Source: Myxococcales bacterium (lineage in GTDB: Bacteria > Myxococcota_A > Polyangia > Polyangiales > Polyangiaceae). Taken from it: a stretch of 55,020 bases of DNA. A program made the position numbers and the translations under genes. Under the pieces are notes generated by a model. That model had not been told where the DNA came from and made no database searches. It saw nothing but the letters and a program-made list of their open reading frames with translations. Location: assembly GCA_023248735.1 (NCBI GenBank), contig JAHFDY010000002.1:1-55020 (forward strand), written 5' to 3'. Positions 9,297-18,940 of the stretch are shown one piece after another (the stretch's first letter is position 1; each line of letters starts with the position of its first letter).

Positions 9297-10385
9297 ATGA
9301 CACGATCGGCTTTGGTGGCAGGCGCGTGGCTTTGCCTGGTGGGTTGCAAGCCCGACAGCGGTGAGTCACCACCACCACCCCCTTCTCTGCCAGCGACCAG
9401 CGCAAGCGCGAAAGTCGATCTATGCGCGGGCGGCGGTGGTCAGGTGAAAGACGCGCTGAGCGCACCGTTCTTTGCTCGCAAGGTGTCGACCTTTTGCATC
9501 GACCCTGCCTCTCCTGAGAAAACGTACGGTGAGGGTGGGAAGTTCTCGATGGACGAAGTGTGCACCACCGCATTCGACGGTGAGTGTGAGGTCTACAAGC
9601 GCTTTGGCTTGAAGCGTTTGGTCGAACTTCGGTACATCGACAGCGCGGGCTCAGCCAGCGTTGACATCAAGTTGTCGACCTTCGCCGACGCGGGAGGCGC
9701 GCTCGGGATGTACACGAAGCGTGTGATCGCGGATGGCGATCCGGCTAAGGCGACGGTCAAGCCGCTGGCCGCCGGCGGAAGTGGCGCGATGGGGACGAGC
9801 AACGCCTACGTGTGGAAGGGCGTGTATCTGATCGAGCTGACCTTCAACATGGAAGATCCGAATGCCACGGCTGCAATGATGGCGAAGGCGAGCGAGAAAA
9901 TAACGGGCGCGATTGCGAAAGAGGTCGGCGCAAAACTCACCGGTGAAACAACCTTCCCGTCGACGAGTCTGCTCCCCCAAGCGGGCATGCTTCCGCTTGG
10001 CGTCGAGTTCATGCCAAAGGACGCATTCGGAGTTACAAATTTGGGTCCAACGGCGATCGGCTACTACCAGGAGGGCGACAAGCGATATCGCTTTGTGGCT
10101 GTCACCGGTGACAAAGCCGAGGTCGCAAAGGGTGCCTTTCAGAAACTTCACGCGAAGTCCGGCGTGGCGACCGTCAAAGACCTAGGCGACGAGGCATTTG
10201 CGCTTGTCGTCGACGGTGCCAATAAGACCAAGGCTGACTATGTTTTCGCCCGCAAAGGCAACGTGCTTCTAGGCATTGGTGACGAAGAGTTCGCCCCCGA
10301 ACATGCAAAGCTCTCGCGCGATGACAAGCTCGCGAAGCTCAAGACCGCGCTCGCGGCCGCAGCCCCTGCTTTGCCTAAGAAGTAG
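9297..10385 (+). CDS. Lipoprotein, DUF6599-like
   Basis: The protein has 362 residues. The start is moved from 9039 to the ATG at 9297, which gives a signal peptide with lipobox LVGC (MTRSALVAGAWLCLVGC) and a Pro-rich linker (PPPPPS). The body has 'VYKRFGLKRLVELRYIDS', 'SVDIKLSTFADAGGALGMYTKR' and 'AFALVVDGANKTKADYVFARKGN'. These resemble the DUF6599 pattern in which a 'y..yGf..l....Y' segment is followed by 'v.v..f....aA.g.Y'. The function of that family is unknown to me. It is divergent from the pilin operon and its 3' end overlaps the RNase HII-like gene by 11 bases. Confidence 0.7.
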   Translation: MTRSALVAGAWLCLVGCKPDSGESPPPPPSLPATSASAKVDLCAGGGGQVKDALSAPFFARKVSTFCIDPASPEKTYGEGGKFSMDEVCTTAFDGECEVYKRFGLKRLVELRYIDSAGSASVDIKLSTFADAGGALGMYTKRVIADGDPAKATVKPLAAGGSGAMGTSNAYVWKGVYLIELTFNMEDPNATAAMMAKASEKITGAIAKEVGAKLTGETTFPSTSLLPQAGMLPLGVEFMPKDAFGVTNLGPTAIGYYQEGDKRYRFVAVTGDKAEVAKGAFQKLHAKSGVATVKDLGDEAFALVVDGANKTKADYVFARKGNVLLGIGDEEFAPEHAKLSRDDKLAKLKTALAAAAPALPKK

Positions 10386-11310
10386 CCTTGTCTCGCTCAA
10401 AGCAGGAAGGGACGATCGCGAGGCGCTTGCGAACGGACGCAGTGTCGTTGACGAAGCGTGTCGTGACCGGGTCGTGGTAGCCACTTGCAGGCGCAAGTTC
10501 GTCCACATGCGACTGATAGAAGCGAACGATGTTGCCCATCAGGGCCTCGCGTACCCATTTGCCAACGAGCGAGGCCATGCTCACGAGCAGGTTGGATGCG
10601 TCGGCGTCGCGCACCCAACTCACACGACCAAGCCCGGCGATGCGGTACCGACTCGCCGCGCGGCCTTCTTCAAGTGTGGTGTAGGCGTAACCCGATAGGT
10701 GCGAAAACTGGGCTGGATAGCGATCGAACCCTCCGACTTTGCCACACGTCGCATCGATCTCTTCGCCAAATTCCGCGCGCAGAGAGAGCAGCAAGCGTTC
10801 CATTGCGGAGAGATCCATGCGAAAGCGCGAGATACCCCTTTTCGCTTCCCGATTGAGAGCGCTGTTGCAAACGATGACACTCTTGACGGATGCGATACGG
10901 ACGCCACGTTTTTTGAGGCGCGCGAGATCTTTGGTAAGTAAGTTGACCAATGACTCATCGGCCTCAAAGTTTGGTGCCTGCGTCCAACATTGTGCGATGT
11001 GGGTCCGATCCGGGCACAACGCACGAAGCGTGACATCATCATCAAGGGCCAGCGTGTCGAGTAGCTCAGCAGGATTTCTGCAACGCCGACCGAGGCTCGT
11101 CGGGATTGCCCTCGCCCACGCTTCGCCGAGAGCGATCCTGCCGAAGGCGACGAGGTCTTTGCTGTCACCGAGACGCCCCGCGAGTTTCCCTCGTAGCTTC
11201 TTCTCGAGGGCAAGCGCCCCCTTTTCGTCGACTTCGGCCGCAATTGAGGTGACCACCAACGGGCCCAGGCGTGGGCCGAGTCCATTTTCGTCAACACCAA
11301 TCGCGAACAT
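10375..11310 (-). CDS. Ribonuclease HII-like protein (divergent branch)
   Basis: The protein has 311 residues. The N-terminus IGVDENGLGPRLGPLVV matches the RNase HII pattern G-x-D-E-x-G-x-G-P-x-x-G-P, keeping the catalytic Asp7-Glu8 pair. It is followed by a DSK motif (LGDSKDL). Near the C-terminus 'RDADASNLLVSMASLVGKWVRE' corresponds to the RNase HII helix 'ISAASILAKVTRD'. RNase HII removes ribonucleotides from DNA. The protein is about 100 residues longer than typical RNase HII, has Asn-Gly-Leu where Ala/Val-Gly-Arg is usual, and has a 'KVGGFDRY' loop. It therefore belongs to a side branch, and substrate and activity are uncertain. Confidence 0.72.
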   Translation of the reverse strand: MFAIGVDENGLGPRLGPLVVTSIAAEVDEKGALALEKKLRGKLAGRLGDSKDLVAFGRIALGEAWARAIPTSLGRRCRNPAELLDTLALDDDVTLRALCPDRTHIAQCWTQAPNFEADESLVNLLTKDLARLKKRGVRIASVKSVIVCNSALNREAKRGISRFRMDLSAMERLLLSLRAEFGEEIDATCGKVGGFDRYPAQFSHLSGYAYTTLEEGRAASRYRIAGLGRVSWVRDADASNLLVSMASLVGKWVREALMGNIVRFYQSHVDELAPASGYHDPVTTRFVNDTASVRKRLAIVPSCFERDKATS

Positions 11311-11386
11311 GAGGCTTACCTATGGGTAAGAACCCTACTTACTCGCATTTGGGTGCGGTTGTTCCTTTACACGTTGCTTCTGGCCG

Positions 11387-11415
11387 TTGACGATACCGAA
11401 CGGGGTGCGTAACTT
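11387..11415 (+). promoter_or_regulatory. Candidate sigma-70-type promoter of the dksA-like gene
   Basis: TTGACG (11387-11392) and TAACTT (11410-11415) are separated by exactly 17 bases. They lie about 64 bases before the preferred start of the dksA-like gene, in the divergent gap with the RNase HII-like gene. The -35 box is near-perfect and the -10 box moderate. Confidence 0.4.
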
Positions 11416-11478
11416 GCTGCCCCTTCGACGGACCGCGACGATGGATATGCGGCAGGTTGAGCCCGAGGAGTGATCGAC

Positions 11479-11841
11479 GTGAACAAGGCAACGCTGAAGA
11501 AGTTCAAGACCATGCTCACTGACAAGCGAGAAGAAATTCTCAGGAAGGCAAAGCTAACGCTCGAGCAAGACATGACGCTCGATACAGATGACCTTCCGGA
11601 TGAGATGGACCTCGCATCAAGCGAGTACCTGCAATCGTTTACGTTTCGCCTGCGAGGTCGTGAAAAGTCGTTCCTCGATAAGATCGACAAGGCGCTCGCG
11701 CGCATCGAAGATGGTTCATTCGGAATGTGCGAAGAGTGCAGCGAGGAGATCGCGATTAAGCGACTGGAAGCGCGGCCTGAGACGACGCTTTGCATCCAGT
11801 GCAAAGAGGATCAAGAGCGCAAAGAAAAGGACTATTCGTAG
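11479..11841 (+). CDS. dksA: DksA/TraR-family zinc-finger transcription regulator
   Basis: The protein has 120 residues. The family binds the secondary channel of RNA polymerase and, with ppGpp, adjusts initiation. A coiled-coil region carries the tip motif D-E-M-D-L-A (the DxxDxA acidic tip of DksA), followed by a four-Cys zinc finger (CEEC ... CIQC). The track starts at the GTG at 11470, but the purine-rich GAGGAG at 11465-11470 overlaps that codon. GAGGAG is 8 bases before the in-frame GTG at 11479, so I prefer the latter (MNKATLKKFKTML). Length fits short DksA proteins. It converges with the Cys-rich lipoprotein at 11866. Confidence 0.88.
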   Translation: MNKATLKKFKTMLTDKREEILRKAKLTLEQDMTLDTDDLPDEMDLASSEYLQSFTFRLRGREKSFLDKIDKALARIEDGSFGMCEECSEEIAIKRLEARPETTLCIQCKEDQERKEKDYS

Positions 11842-11865
11842 TCGGCGGCTCGCGCGGCGCCTTCG

Positions 11866-12198
11866 TCAGTGGTCGAGTTCGGTCGCGTCTGTGCTTGCGT
11901 CTTTGGGCGCGTCCGAGATTGCGTCGCGCGTACCTCCGTCAAGGGCGGCCGTGCACGCGGCAATGCAACCGTCCTTCTTCGCCGCGCATAGCGCTTCGGT
12001 CAGCTGAGTGTCGTGCATGAACTCGTGGCACTTGTCGGCCTCTTCGCTGAACTCAGCCGCGGCGACGCAAAGATCGTGGAACGCCTGACACGATGGCGGA
12101 AGGGCGTGCTCGGCGTCTGAGCTTGCGTCGAGATTGGCTGCAGTGACTGAGCAGCCGGCGAGCGAGGCAAGCAGCGCGGAAAGAAGGATCGATCTCAT
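11866..12198 (-). CDS. Small Cys-rich lipoprotein
   Basis: The protein has 110 residues from the ATG at 12198; the 12 track residues before it lack signal character. The signal peptide is MRSILLSALLASLAGC with a clear lipobox. The mature part has six or more Cys in a pattern CQAFHDLC ... CHEF ... LCAAKKDGCIAAC, suggesting disulfides, and ends in an Asp/Ala-rich tail. Function is unknown. It lies 75 bases downstream of uvrA on the same strand. Confidence 0.65.
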   Translation of the reverse strand: MRSILLSALLASLAGCSVTAANLDASSDAEHALPPSCQAFHDLCVAAAEFSEEADKCHEFMHDTQLTEALCAAKKDGCIAACTAALDGGTRDAISDAPKDASTDATELDH

Positions 12199-12273
12199 GC
12201 CCAAATGAATGCGGCAGTCGGCGTGTGATCTCAATTATTGACGAGTGCGTGCGACGATTCACCGCACCGAACA

Positions 12274-15066
12274 TCATCCCAAAAGCGGTCGCAAAAATCG
12301 ACCGGTGTGCGAGCGCCGCTCCGCTGCGATCGCGTGTGGCGTGCCCGCCGCCACGAGTTGTCCGCCACCGTCGCCACCCTCGGGACCAAGGTCGATGATC
12401 CAGTCGGCGCAGGCCATCACCTCGAGGTTGTGTTCCACGACGATGATGCTGTTGCCCTGGTCGCGTAGTTCGAAAAGAGCGTCGAGCAACACCTGGATAT
12501 CGCCGAAATGCAGGCCTGTCGTGGGCTCGTCGAGAACGTAAAGCGTCTTGCCGGTTGCTCTCTTCGACAACTCGGTTGCGAGTTTGAGGCGTTGCGCCTC
12601 GCCACCGGAGAGGGTTGGTGCGCCTTGGCCGAGCGAGATGTACCCGAGTCCGACACGACGCATCGCAACTAACTTTTCGGCCAACTTCGGAAACGAACTA
12701 AACATGTCGACAGCGTCATCGACAGAGAGGCTAAGTGCGTCGGCAATCGTGAGGCCGCGGTACTTGACCTCGAGCGTTTCGCGTCCGTATCGAAGACCGT
12801 CGCATGTGTCACATGTCACAAACACGTCGGGCAAGAAGTTCATGTCGACGCGAAGGACGCCTTCGCCTTGGCATGCTTCGCAACGACCGCCCTTAACGTT
12901 GAATGAAAAGCGTCCCGATTTGTAACCGCGTGCGCGCGCTTCTGGCGTGGCTGCGAAAATGTCCCGCAACAACGTGAACGCGCCAGTAAATGTTGCGGGG
13001 TTCGATCGCGGCGTGCGACCAATCGGCGCCTGTGAAATGGAAACCACTTTGTCAATCTGTTCAAGCCCAGTGATGCGTTCAAAGTCACCTTGTGGCCTGA
13101 GAGAACCGAGTGCGTAACTTTGCGCAGCCGGCAGCAGGGTGTCCATGACGAGCGTGGACTTGCCGCTGCCCGAAACGCCGGACACGACAACGAAAAGGCC
13201 TAGTGGAAAGGAGGCGGTTACGTTTTGCAGATTGTGCGAGCGCGCACCGACGATATCGATCGCATGCTTTCCTGGCGCCCTTCGCGACGAAGGCGACGTG
13301 ATCGTCTTTTTGCCGGCGAGCCACGGTCCTGTGATCGAGGCGTCCGACGCCATGAGTTCGGCAGGGGTACCTTGCGCGATGATGCGTCCGCCATTTGCTC
13401 CGGCGCCTGGACCGATATCGACGACGTAATCGGCCGCAAGGACCGCCTCCTTGTCGTGCTCGACCACGATGACGCTGTTGCCAAGATCGCGGAGACGTTT
13501 CTGTGCGGCGATGAGGCGCTCGTTGTCGCGTGCATGGAGTCCCACCGAGGGCTCGTCGAGCACATAGAGGACGCCGACGAGGCCCGATCCGAGCTGCGTA
13601 GCAAGCCTGATGCGCTGGCCTTCGCCATTGGACAACGTTTCGGTTGTGCGATCGAGCCCAAGATACTCGAGACCCACATCCGTCAAGAACCCTACGCGAA
13701 GGCGAATCGCGTGGAGCAATGGTTCTCCCACGGCAGCGAGGTTCGCGGGCAGGTGAGTGTCTTGAAAGGTCCGCAGGTGATCGATCAATCGCTTGAGGGG
13801 CATCGAAGAGAGATCGGCAACGTTGCGCTCGCCGATTCGCACGGCAAGCGCTTCTCTTCTGAGGCGCGTGCCCTTGCACGTCGAACAGGTGCGAACCATG
13901 GTGAATCGCTCCGCATCCGGACGATCGTCGTCGCCTTCCTCGCCCTCGCCGCCTCGTCCCTGGAGCTCCGCTTGCAGGGTAGGGACGATGCCAATGTAGC
14001 TCTTCTTGTTACGTTTTGGCGCGCCGTGCAAGATCGCGTTTCGCACCGTGTCGTCGAGGGCTCGCCATGGCACATCGGGATTGACGCCGAGCGCGTCTAC
14101 GCAGCGCGCAAGCTCGGTCGCATACACGACGGTGCCGCGCTTGCCCCATGCAGCGATGGCGCCTGCGCGCAGCGTGGACTTTGGATCGCTGATGACACGC
14201 TCGATGTCGACGATGCGCTCGCTGCCAAGTCCGTCACAGGTAGGACATGCGCCGTAGGGGCTGTTGAACGAAAAGAGGCGGGGTTCAATCTCGGGCATCG
14301 AGATGCCACACTTTGCGCATGCAAATCGTTGACTCAGCAAGAACGCCTCGCTGCCTTCGCGATCCACAAGCAACGCGCCTTCTCCCATACGCAGGGCGAG
14401 CTCAACACTGTCCGTGAGTCGCGAGAGAATTCCGTCCTTGATCACAATGCGATCGACGATGACATCGAGGTTGTGCGGCTTGTTGCGTTCGGGAACGATG
14501 TCATCGCTAAGATCGACCATGGTGCCGTCGATGCGCGCTCGAACGAATCCCTCACGACGCAAGCGATCGATTTCGAGTTTCAACTCGCCTTTTCGTGATC
14601 GACAAATGGGCGCCAGCAGTTGCACCTTCGAGCCAGGCGGCAAACCCGCAACGCGGTCGACCATCGCTTGCACCGTTTGCGCTTCGATGCGATCACCACA
14701 ATTTGGGCAGTGAGGTACGCCCGCGCGCGCAAAGAGCAGTCGAAGATAATCGGCAATTTCGGTGACAGTTCCGACGGTTGACCGTGGTGACTTACCGAGT
14801 GGCTTTTGCTCGATGGCGATCGATGGCGAGAGGCCTTCGATGCGTTCGACCGCTGGCTTCTTGAGCCGTTCGAGGAACTGCCTCGCGTACGCGCTCAGCG
14901 ATTCGACGTAGCGACGCTGCCCCTCGGCGTAGATCGTGTCGAAGGCAAGCGTCGACTTGCCCGATCCGCTCGGGCCGGTAAACACAACCAATTTGCCCCG
15001 TGGAATCCGCAACGAGACGTTCTTTAGGTTGTGCTCGGTCGCGCCGACGATGACGAGATCGTCCAC
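12274..15066 (-). CDS. uvrA: Excinuclease ABC subunit A
   Basis: The protein has 930 residues from the GTG at 15066 ([17 protein letters not shown]); the 65 extra track residues have no similarity to UvrA. It is the damage-recognition ATPase of nucleotide excision repair. Two ABC ATPase halves are visible: Walker [10 protein letters not shown] (31-39) and GVSGSGKST, and signature/Walker B regions '[15 protein letters not shown]' and '[15 protein letters not shown]'. Zinc-binding Cys pairs are CPNC, CAKC/CPTC, CSTC and CEAC/CDTC. The first signature loop reads LSNGEGQ instead of LSGGE(S/A)Q; the second is canonical LSGGEAQ. The length is normal for UvrA. Confidence 0.97.
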   Translation of the reverse strand: MDDLVIVGATEHNLKNVSLRIPRGKLVVFTGPSGSGKSTLAFDTIYAEGQRRYVESLSAYARQFLERLKKPAVERIEGLSPSIAIEQKPLGKSPRSTVGTVTEIADYLRLLFARAGVPHCPNCGDRIEAQTVQAMVDRVAGLPPGSKVQLLAPICRSRKGELKLEIDRLRREGFVRARIDGTMVDLSDDIVPERNKPHNLDVIVDRIVIKDGILSRLTDSVELALRMGEGALLVDREGSEAFLLSQRFACAKCGISMPEIEPRLFSFNSPYGACPTCDGLGSERIVDIERVISDPKSTLRAGAIAAWGKRGTVVYATELARCVDALGVNPDVPWRALDDTVRNAILHGAPKRNKKSYIGIVPTLQAELQGRGGEGEEGDDDRPDAERFTMVRTCSTCKGTRLRREALAVRIGERNVADLSSMPLKRLIDHLRTFQDTHLPANLAAVGEPLLHAIRLRVGFLTDVGLEYLGLDRTTETLSNGEGQRIRLATQLGSGLVGVLYVLDEPSVGLHARDNERLIAAQKRLRDLGNSVIVVEHDKEAVLAADYVVDIGPGAGANGGRIIAQGTPAELMASDASITGPWLAGKKTITSPSSRRAPGKHAIDIVGARSHNLQNVTASFPLGLFVVVSGVSGSGKSTLVMDTLLPAAQSYALGSLRPQGDFERITGLEQIDKVVSISQAPIGRTPRSNPATFTGAFTLLRDIFAATPEARARGYKSGRFSFNVKGGRCEACQGEGVLRVDMNFLPDVFVTCDTCDGLRYGRETLEVKYRGLTIADALSLSVDDAVDMFSSFPKLAEKLVAMRRVGLGYISLGQGAPTLSGGEAQRLKLATELSKRATGKTLYVLDEPTTGLHFGDIQVLLDALFELRDQGNSIIVVEHNLEVMACADWIIDLGPEGGDGGGQLVAAGTPHAIAAERRSHTGRFLRPLLG

Positions 15067-15137
15067 ACCCGCACGCCTAACACAGTTCAACGACACGTGC
15101 GTCGCGCTCGTTTTTTTGCCGCACTGGAGGGTCCTCC

Positions 15138-15290
15138 GTGCAGTCCCCCGTCGCTCCTGCTCCACATAGCGAAGTGAACGGATGCGCACACGCGCGAGCA
15201 GGAAACCGCTCAGGGAGCGCGGTTGCCTGGTGCGTCTTTGTGGGCATGCTCGTCCTTGCACGGTTGCGACGAAAAGCTGAAATGGCGTGA
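15138..15290 (+). CDS. Candidate 50-aa small membrane protein with MYXO-CTERM-like end
   Basis: This is too short for the ORF track. A GTG at 15138 is preceded by GGAGG (15126-15130) with a 7-base spacer. The 50-residue product has a Pro/Ala-rich start (SPVAPAPH), then Gly-Cys, a short spacer, a hydrophobic stretch ([15 protein letters not shown]) and a basic end (RLRRK). Cys, short linker, helix and Arg cluster is the layout of the MYXO-CTERM sorting tail, though here with few Arg and no large domain in front. It ends 18 bases before the TPR protein and may be co-transcribed with it. It could also be chance. Confidence 0.38.
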   Translation: MQSPVAPAPHSEVNGCAHARAGNRSGSAVAWCVFVGMLVLARLRRKAEMA

Positions 15291-15308
15291 TACGCTTCGC
15301 TGAACGGA

Positions 15309-18300
15309 ATGCTCAAAGTCGAATGCGAGGCCTGCAAGGCGCCGTACCAAGTCGATGAGCGACGGGTTCCCGCCACGGGGCTTAAGATGCGTTGCCCGAA
15401 GTGTGGGCACTCATTCTTGGTCACGGCATCGGGAACTGCGCCGCCTCCTGCCGTGAAACGATCGGTGGCGCCTCCTCCCCGCGCTGCCATGCCATCGGAC
15501 TTTCCGTCTGCGCTTCGATCGCGGGACGTGGATGTTTCCGCGTCTGATTTGCCGGACGTCGCTTCCGCAAAACGGTCGCCTTCGCTCGCGCCACCCGCGT
15601 CCTCGCCGCCACCGCTGTTTGCATCAGACTTGCCCGCCCCTCGAGCGGCGAAGCCAGCGACTCTGCCCCCCTTGGCACCCTCGAGGATGACCGCGGATCT
15701 TCCCGCGTCACGCGGCGCTACGGACCTGCCTGCGCGATCGAGGAAGGCACAGGATTTTTCCGATCTTCCGGTTGTGTTGGGCAACGACGCGCCGTTGCCC
15801 GCCGTCGTGGGCGCGGACCTTCCGGCGAGAACGGAGGCAGGCTTGCCTTCGATTTCGCATGGCGGCATGGCATCAAAGGGCGGCGCTTTCGGCGATATCG
15901 AGTTGCCAGTCGTTCAAGAGAATTTGCCAAGTTCGAAGGCCAATTCCCGCCGATCGGTTCCGCCTCGTTCCGACCCGTTTGGCGATTTTGGCGAACTCGA
16001 TTTGCCATCTGAGGACTCCGGCGCCGGTTTCGACGAGCCCCCGCGCGTACACACTGATCGCGCCGACCGAGCGAAGCGCCCCTCGCTCTTGCCTGCGGAT
16101 TTTCTCGCCGGTGTTACCCCAGCGCCCCCCTTTGTGGGCTCCGATAGCGTGCCGCCACCATCGCCCTCGGAGCGTCCCGGCGGTGGCGCATCGCGTGCGG
16201 GAGGCATGGGATTTGGCGAGGTTGATCTTGGCGGCGGAGAAGGCACGGGTGTGTCGCGTCTCTCGCTCGAGGCGCAAATTCCAGAGCAGACTGCCGGCGG
16301 CTCGACCGTTCCGGACTTGTTCGCACCGGCGCCCTTGTCAGTTCCGCCGGGCGAGGCGAATTTCGATCCAGGTGCGCCCGCGATCGAAGCGTCGATCCCC
16401 TCCGCGTCTCGCCCCAGAGCGGCATCGCTTACACCACCGAGACCGAAACCTAAGCGAACCAAGCGAGCAGCATCTCTCGCGTTGCTAACGCTCGCGCTCG
16501 CGGGTGGCGCGTCGCTCCAGCTTACGAGGCACGGAGCCTTCGGTTATCTGTTCGTTTCAGATCTGGTTAGGGCGGGCGACTATCAACGCGCCGAGGTCGA
16601 CGCCATTGGGCGAATGAGCGAGGCGCTTGCGTCCGACACGTACGATCAAGCGCGTGCGAGCGTCGACGATCTGATGCGCGTGCAATCTTCGATGCCCCGC
16701 GCCGAAGGTCTTGCCGCACTGGCTGCGTTTGAGGAATTTTTGATGATCGCGCGGTTCGGGCCCGACCCAAAAGTGAGCAATCGTGGATCGGTTTTGCTTA
16801 AGGCCCAAACCAGCGACAGGCCGATTCGTTTTCGTACCGCTGCGTTGGCCGCTGATGGCGCGGCGCATGGCGAGCTTGAAAAGGCGCGAAAGGGGCTCGA
16901 GCCCGCGGTGCGTGAACACGCTTCGGGTGACAAGCGATTCGTTCGGGAACTTGACGTTCTTAGTGGCGAAGTCGCCCTTGCGGCGCGGGACTACAAAAGC
17001 GCCCTCGCGTCGTTCGCCAGCGCGCAAACGGCCAAGTCGGATGCGCGCGCATCGTTTGGTCTAGCGCGAGCGAAGTGGGGGACGGGCGATCGCGACGGCG
17101 CAATTGTGGCGATCGAACAGACGCTCAAATTGTCGCCGAAGCACGTCGGTGCCCGTGTGCTCCGCGCGACGATCGCCGAAAATCGCGAAGGCGAAGAGGC
17201 GCTCGGAAACGAGCAGCTTGCAGGGGTGCTCGACGGTCCTCAGCGAGCGCTCGCGGCTCCGCACGAATTGGCCGAGGCCTATGCGACACGCGGGTGGCTT
17301 GCGCTCAACCGCGGCGCGCTTGTGGAGGCACGCCCTGCACTTGAGGACGCGCTGAAGCTGAATCCGAGAAGTGTTCGCGCACTGCGTGGCCAGGGCGAAC
17401 TCTTCATCCGTGAGGGCCGCTACACCGAGGCCCTCACGCGTTTCGAGACCGCGCTACAGGCCGGTGCGTTTGCACCTGAGACGGTTGCCGATGTCGCGCG
17501 TGCGCTGCTGAAACTCGAACGCTTGCAAGATGCGAAGAAACGTCTTTCAGAAGGCGTCGAGAAGTTTCCCAACCATCCGACTCTTCTCGCGCTCATGGGG
17601 CAAGTTGAGCAGCACCTCGGCAACCTTCCCGCGGCCGAAATGCGATTTCAGGCGGCGATTGCGGCCGTTGATGCGTCACGTCGCGATGCGATTTTCCCAT
17701 TCGTCGCGCTCTCGGGCTACCTCTCGGCACGAGGGCAACCAAAAGAGGCAGAAGCCGTTCTACAAGACGCGCGAAAGAAGCTGCCCGATTCTGCGGCGCT
17801 CCAAAAGGCGTTTGGCGAAGTCGCTGAAGCGCAGAGCGATCTCGAGCGCGCGCTTACGCACTATAAGGGTGCGCTCTCGCGCGAGCCGACAGACTTGGCA
17901 ACGCGTTTTCGCGTTGCGATTGTGCTCCGGAGGCTCCGTCGGTTTGACGAAGCAGCGAAGGAGTTCGAGAAAATCGATCTCGCCGATAAGGACTTTCCGG
18001 GCCTTGCCGTAGAACGCGGCCTCTTGTTCGAAGCAAGCGGTCAAGTGGAGCGCGCGATTGATGCGTTCAAAGCCGCGCTCGAGAAGGCGCCGAGCGATCT
18101 CGACCTGCAGTTGCGAGTGGGTAGCGCCTACGTGACGATCGGCCGCTCGACCGAGGCGCTCGGTATGCTCAATAAGGTTCTCGAGCAGCGACCGCAGAGC
18201 GCCGAAGTGAATCACTTTGTTGGTCGCGCACACATGCTGCGCGGTCGCGAAGGCGAGACCGAAGCGTTGCGCTTTCTCAAGCGCGCCGTCGACCTCGATC

Positions 18301-18896
18301 CGAACCGTGCTGAGTACCACCTCTACTTCGGGTGGGCCGCAAACGACGCCACGCCGCCGCAACTTACGGTGGCTCGCGAAGAGATCGACAAGGCACTCGC
18401 GCTCGATCAGCGTCTGTGCGACGGCTACTGGCAGCGCGGCGTGTTCGAGCGCAAGGCGGGTACGGTCAATGATGCGCTCAAGGACCTGAAGCACGCGCTC
18501 GAACTGTGCCCCACGCGCTACGAAATCTACGGCTCGCTCGCCGAGCTTTACGAAGATCGCAACGAGGTACCCTCCGCCATTGGCGCATGGGCAACCGCGA
18601 TGCGAGCACCGATAGCGAAGCCCTTTTGGCACTACCGATACGGTCGCCTTCTCTCAGAGCATGGCAAGGCGGGTGAAGCCGGCCCTCACTTCGAGGCTGC
18701 ATCAAAAGGACTCGAAAGCGTGACGCCGAAGCCGGCGTGGTTCGTCCCACTCGAGTTCCATCTTGGAGAAACGTTTGCGCATGCTGGGAAGAAGCAAGAA
18801 GCGCTCGCTCACTACGGCAAGTACCTAGAGCTAGCGCCCTCCACCGATCCGGACCGCAAGACGGCGCAGAGGTATGTCGACGACGCGAGTCGATGA
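15309..18896 (+). CDS. MJ0042-type zinc-ribbon, single-TM, TPR-repeat protein
   Basis: The protein has 1195 residues. An N-terminal zinc ribbon (CEACKAPYQVDERRVP ... MRCPKCGHSFLV) is of the MJ0042 kind. About 340 disordered Pro/Ala/Ser-rich residues with a repeated DLP motif follow, then basic residues (KPKRTKR) and one transmembrane helix near 385-405 (ASLALLTLALAGGASLQL). A long array of tetratricopeptide repeats runs to the end ('AEAYATRGWLALNRGALVEARPAL', 'ALRGQGELFIREGRYTEALTRFETAL'). The ribbon and linker are predicted cytoplasmic, and the TPRs periplasmic. Such proteins are frequent in myxobacteria and act as scaffolds, some in gliding motility. No specific partner can be named. Confidence 0.85.
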   Translation: MLKVECEACKAPYQVDERRVPATGLKMRCPKCGHSFLVTASGTAPPPAVKRSVAPPPRAAMPSDFPSALRSRDVDVSASDLPDVASAKRSPSLAPPASSPPPLFASDLPAPRAAKPATLPPLAPSRMTADLPASRGATDLPARSRKAQDFSDLPVVLGNDAPLPAVVGADLPARTEAGLPSISHGGMASKGGAFGDIELPVVQENLPSSKANSRRSVPPRSDPFGDFGELDLPSEDSGAGFDEPPRVHTDRADRAKRPSLLPADFLAGVTPAPPFVGSDSVPPPSPSERPGGGASRAGGMGFGEVDLGGGEGTGVSRLSLEAQIPEQTAGGSTVPDLFAPAPLSVPPGEANFDPGAPAIEASIPSASRPRAASLTPPRPKPKRTKRAASLALLTLALAGGASLQLTRHGAFGYLFVSDLVRAGDYQRAEVDAIGRMSEALASDTYDQARASVDDLMRVQSSMPRAEGLAALAAFEEFLMIARFGPDPKVSNRGSVLLKAQTSDRPIRFRTAALAADGAAHGELEKARKGLEPAVREHASGDKRFVRELDVLSGEVALAARDYKSALASFASAQTAKSDARASFGLARAKWGTGDRDGAIVAIEQTLKLSPKHVGARVLRATIAENREGEEALGNEQLAGVLDGPQRALAAPHELAEAYATRGWLALNRGALVEARPALEDALKLNPRSVRALRGQGELFIREGRYTEALTRFETALQAGAFAPETVADVARALLKLERLQDAKKRLSEGVEKFPNHPTLLALMGQVEQHLGNLPAAEMRFQAAIAAVDASRRDAIFPFVALSGYLSARGQPKEAEAVLQDARKKLPDSAALQKAFGEVAEAQSDLERALTHYKGALSREPTDLATRFRVAIVLRRLRRFDEAAKEFEKIDLADKDFPGLAVERGLLFEASGQVERAIDAFKAALEKAPSDLDLQLRVGSAYVTIGRSTEALGMLNKVLEQRPQSAEVNHFVGRAHMLRGREGETEALRFLKRAVDLDPNRAEYHLYFGWAANDATPPQLTVAREEIDKALALDQRLCDGYWQRGVFERKAGTVNDALKDLKHALELCPTRYEIYGSLAELYEDRNEVPSAIGAWATAMRAPIAKPFWHYRYGRLLSEHGKAGEAGPHFEAASKGLESVTPKPAWFVPLEFHLGETFAHAGKKQEALAHYGKYLELAPSTDPDRKTAQRYVDDASR

Positions 18897-18940
18897 ACCG
18901 CGATCGATCCGGGCCTCAAACCCTTTCGTGGGCCGACGCG

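Noticed and set aside
13225-14598. 457-aa plus-strand ORF antisense to uvrA
   Set aside because: It lies wholly within uvrA, whose frame carries every family motif; the antisense product has no recognisable domain and a high Arg/Ala/Asp content typical of shadow frames.
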